From positions 1 to 9,538 of the forward strand of contig JASHOI010000083.1 in NCBI GenBank assembly GCA_030041195.1: a DNA stretch of 9,538 nt, written 5' to 3'. The notes under the pieces are model-generated. The model saw only the letters and a program-made list of their open reading frames with translations, was not told the origin of the DNA and ran no database searches. This document shows positions 8,345 through 9,538 of this stretch, piece after piece. Each line of letters begins with the position of its first letter. Position 1 is the first letter of the stretch. The stretch is from Streptosporangiaceae bacterium (GTDB lineage: Bacteria; Actinomycetota; Actinomycetes; Streptosporangiales; Streptosporangiaceae). The position numbers and the translations under genes are program-made.

Positions 8345-9285
8345 CAGGTTCTTTCCTCAACTGGCTGGTAAGTCCAGAGATCTCTGAATCCGGCTGAGAC
8401 GATCCCGTCCGCATCAACCGACCCGTTGGCGAGGGCCCGCTGCCGGGCAAAGCCGACCAGGCCGGCGGCCGCTTCGGACCCGATCGCCGCGTCATAAAAC
8501 GGCGCGTCGCGAGCGATCAGGTCGGCGATGAGCTCCGATTCCATCGGCGGGAAGAGGCGCCTCGCGACCGGCGTGGCGGCGCCCGGATCAGCCTTGAGCT
8601 GCTGCTGGGCGTCCACGAGGCCGGCCACAACCGCCGCCAGCTCGTCCGGCCGTTCTCGTTCGTGTTCGGCCGTCGTAATCACGGCCGCGAAGGTGTAGTG
8701 CCGCAAGCCAGGAGGGCCGTCGCCGCGGCGGCTGTCCACGATGACCCTCCCGCTCCCGTTTCGCACCGCGACCTCAGCGCCCATGCCGTTCGCCCAGAAG
8801 CCGTCGATGCTCCCGTCAGCCAGGGCCTCCGCTGCCGCGACACCGAACGAGTTCCCCCCGCCCGCAGCCGCCGGGACCGGGACGATCTCGACCGACGCCG
8901 GATCGGCACCTGAGTCGGCCAGTAGCTGGACGAGCGCCTCGCGCGGCCCGGGGGCAGCACCGATGCGCAGGCTGTGCAGCTTCGAGAGCGGAGTGTCTCT
9001 CTCGATACCGAGGTCGCTACGTACGACAAGGAACCAGTAGGTGTAGCGGGAGATCGCGGCGATTAGCTTGACGCCGCCGCCGTCGGGTGCGCCGTGGAAG
9101 AGCGCGTGGGCGGCCCCCGCCACCACGGCGACCTCCCCGTCACGCAGAGCCTCGACCGCGGAGGTCACGGGGAAATGCAGCGCGAGTTCGGCTTGAGCCC
9201 CCCGGCGCTCAATGCAGCCCATCTCCACAGCCGCGATGGCCGGGAAGTACGACGGCGAGACCAAGTCAGGAACTACGAGCTTCAC
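8344..9285 (-). CDS. NMT1/ThiY/SsuA-like substrate-binding-fold protein without signal peptide
   Basis: From the GTG at 9285 this is a 313-residue protein starting MKLVVPDLVSPSYFPAIAAVEMG. It has the layout of SBP type-2 proteins such as the nitrate/sulfonate/ThiY binding proteins: an opening strand followed by the YFPAIAAVEMG helix, then ALRDGEVAVVAGAAHALF, YTYWFLVVRSDLGI, LRIGAAPGPREALVQLLADSGAD and a GSIDGFWANG stretch. There is no signal peptide or lipobox, so it would remain in the cytoplasm. It may be a soluble enzyme or sensor with a binding-protein fold, like dihydroxyphthalate decarboxylases, rather than a transporter part. No matching NMT1-type permease is in the window. The frame is also open from a TTG at 9318, but that lies inside an operator-like palindrome and has no ribosome site. 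The GTG has a GGGGGA-rich stretch just upstream. It is the first gene of the operon. Confidence 0.82.
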   Translation of the reverse strand: MKLVVPDLVSPSYFPAIAAVEMGCIERRGAQAELALHFPVTSAVEALRDGEVAVVAGAAHALFHGAPDGGGVKLIAAISRYTYWFLVVRSDLGIERDTPLSKLHSLRIGAAPGPREALVQLLADSGADPASVEIVPVPAAAGGGNSFGVAAAEALADGSIDGFWANGMGAEVAVRNGSGRVIVDSRRGDGPPGLRHYTFAAVITTAEHERERPDELAAVVAGLVDAQQQLKADPGAATPVARRLFPPMESELIADLIARDAPFYDAAIGSEAAAGLVGFARQRALANGSVDADGIVSAGFRDLWTYQPVEERT

Positions 9286-9297
9286 CCTTCCCCCATC

Positions 9298-9340
9298 CAG
9301 TACACGACTTGTATACAAATGGTATCCAGTTAGTCGACAA
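9298..9340. promoter_or_regulatory. Array of four GntR-like 10-bp operator sites phased at 11 bp
   Basis: Four 10-mers lie exactly 11 bp apart: CAGTACACGA (9298-9307), TTGTATACAA (9309-9318, a perfect palindrome), TGGTATCCAG (9320-9329) and TAGTCGACAA (9331-9340). All share G3, T4 and C8, and three of four share T1 and A7. The pattern resembles the FadR/FCD-type GntR consensus TNGTNNNACNA. The block covers the likely promoter of the first gene, and a GntR/FCD gene is in the same operon. The palindrome is certain; its role as operator is an inference from family knowledge. Confidence 0.65.
9304..9340 (-). promoter_or_regulatory. Candidate operon promoter
   Basis: On the minus strand TATACA (9315-9310) could be a -10 box, with TTGTCG (9340-9335) as a weak -35 box at a rather long 19-bp spacing. 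Transcription would begin near 9303, about 18 bases before the GTG at 9285. The -10 overlaps the perfect palindrome, an arrangement typical of repression. The promoter match is modest. Confidence 0.35.
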
Positions 9341-9538
9341 CGAACAAGAGAACCGACATAGATCTATCTATCCAGGTCGTCCGTATAATCGACTGGATCG
9401 GGCCACCCCGATCTGCTGGTGTGCATTGAGGCGATCGTCACCTGCTGTCGGTGACCAGCCAGACGGTCCCATCGACCCTCAACCTGAACACCAGGGACCG
9501 GTCGTTACGCTCGACGTCGTGACCGGGTCACCCGAGTG
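9341..9538. other. Non-coding right end with possible divergent promoter
   Basis: No convincing gene is seen in the last 200 bases. The part up to about 9395 is AT-richer than the rest of the window. It includes a 10-bp palindrome ATAGATCTAT (9358-9367) and, on the plus strand, a perfect TATAAT (9384-9389) without a recognisable -35, which could serve a rightward gene beyond the window. An odd palindrome GTGACC-G-GGTCAC lies at 9519-9531. A 29-codon minus-strand open stretch (9527-9438) has protein-like composition but no proper start. Confidence 0.4.

Noticed and set aside
9286..9318. Extended N-terminus of the NMT1-like protein from TTG 9318
   Set aside because: The TTG belongs to the TTGTATACAA palindrome and the probable promoter, has no ribosome site, and the added residues do not resemble a signal peptide.
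9438..9527. Minus-strand reading frame with protein-like sequence (HDVERNDRSLVF to LVTDSR)
   Set aside because: Only 29 codons, closed by a stop upstream, with no supported start or ribosome site; it may be a chance frame or a worn gene end.
9519..9531. GTGACC-G-GGTCAC palindrome as an operator
   Set aside because: It is isolated, close to the window edge, and no gene or promoter can be tied to it here.

Overview
This is a high-GC window with strong G/C bias at third codon positions and many overlapping gene starts and stops, which suggests an actinobacterium; the species cannot be told from the sequence alone. Almost all of it (9285 down to 1626) reads as one minus-strand transcription unit of nine genes. 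It is bounded on the left by an insertion sequence and a truncated plus-strand hydrolase, and on the right by an AT-richer control region of about 250 bp.

Left part (1-1630): the 3' end of an alpha/beta-hydrolase gene runs into a decayed IS1634-type (IS4 superfamily) element at 355-1624. The element has perfect 12-bp terminal inverted repeats and a perfect 6-bp target duplication (GCTAGA), but its transposase is riddled with deletions and frameshifts and lacks the first DDE aspartate. The insertion lies exactly at the stop codon of the neighbouring ABC ATPase gene, and the target duplication preserves that stop.

Operon (minus strand, in order of transcription): an NMT1/ThiY-like solute-binding-fold protein with no signal peptide; a GntR/FCD regulator; a DUF2848 protein that may be FAH-like; a small cupin; an FAD-dependent aromatic-ring-hydroxylase-type monooxygenase; a short gap holding a tandem repeat; a polar-amino-acid-type lipoprotein binding protein; a TauD/TfdA-type 2-oxoglutarate dioxygenase; an inner-membrane permease of the HisM/GlnP type; and a GlnQ-type ATPase. 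Several junctions overlap by 1-14 bp.

The simplest reading is a regulated uptake-and-degradation cassette for one small organic molecule. The lipoprotein, permease and ATPase import it, the two oxygenases open or de-alkylate it, the DUF2848 and cupin proteins handle intermediates, and the GntR/FCD protein senses the substrate or a product. The combination of a TfdA-like dioxygenase with a TfdB-like flavin hydroxylase suggests an aromatic or aryl-ether-like compound, but the substrate is not identifiable from the sequence. The most striking regulatory signal is a row of four GntR-like 10-bp sites spaced exactly 11 bp apart (9298-9340), just upstream of the first gene.
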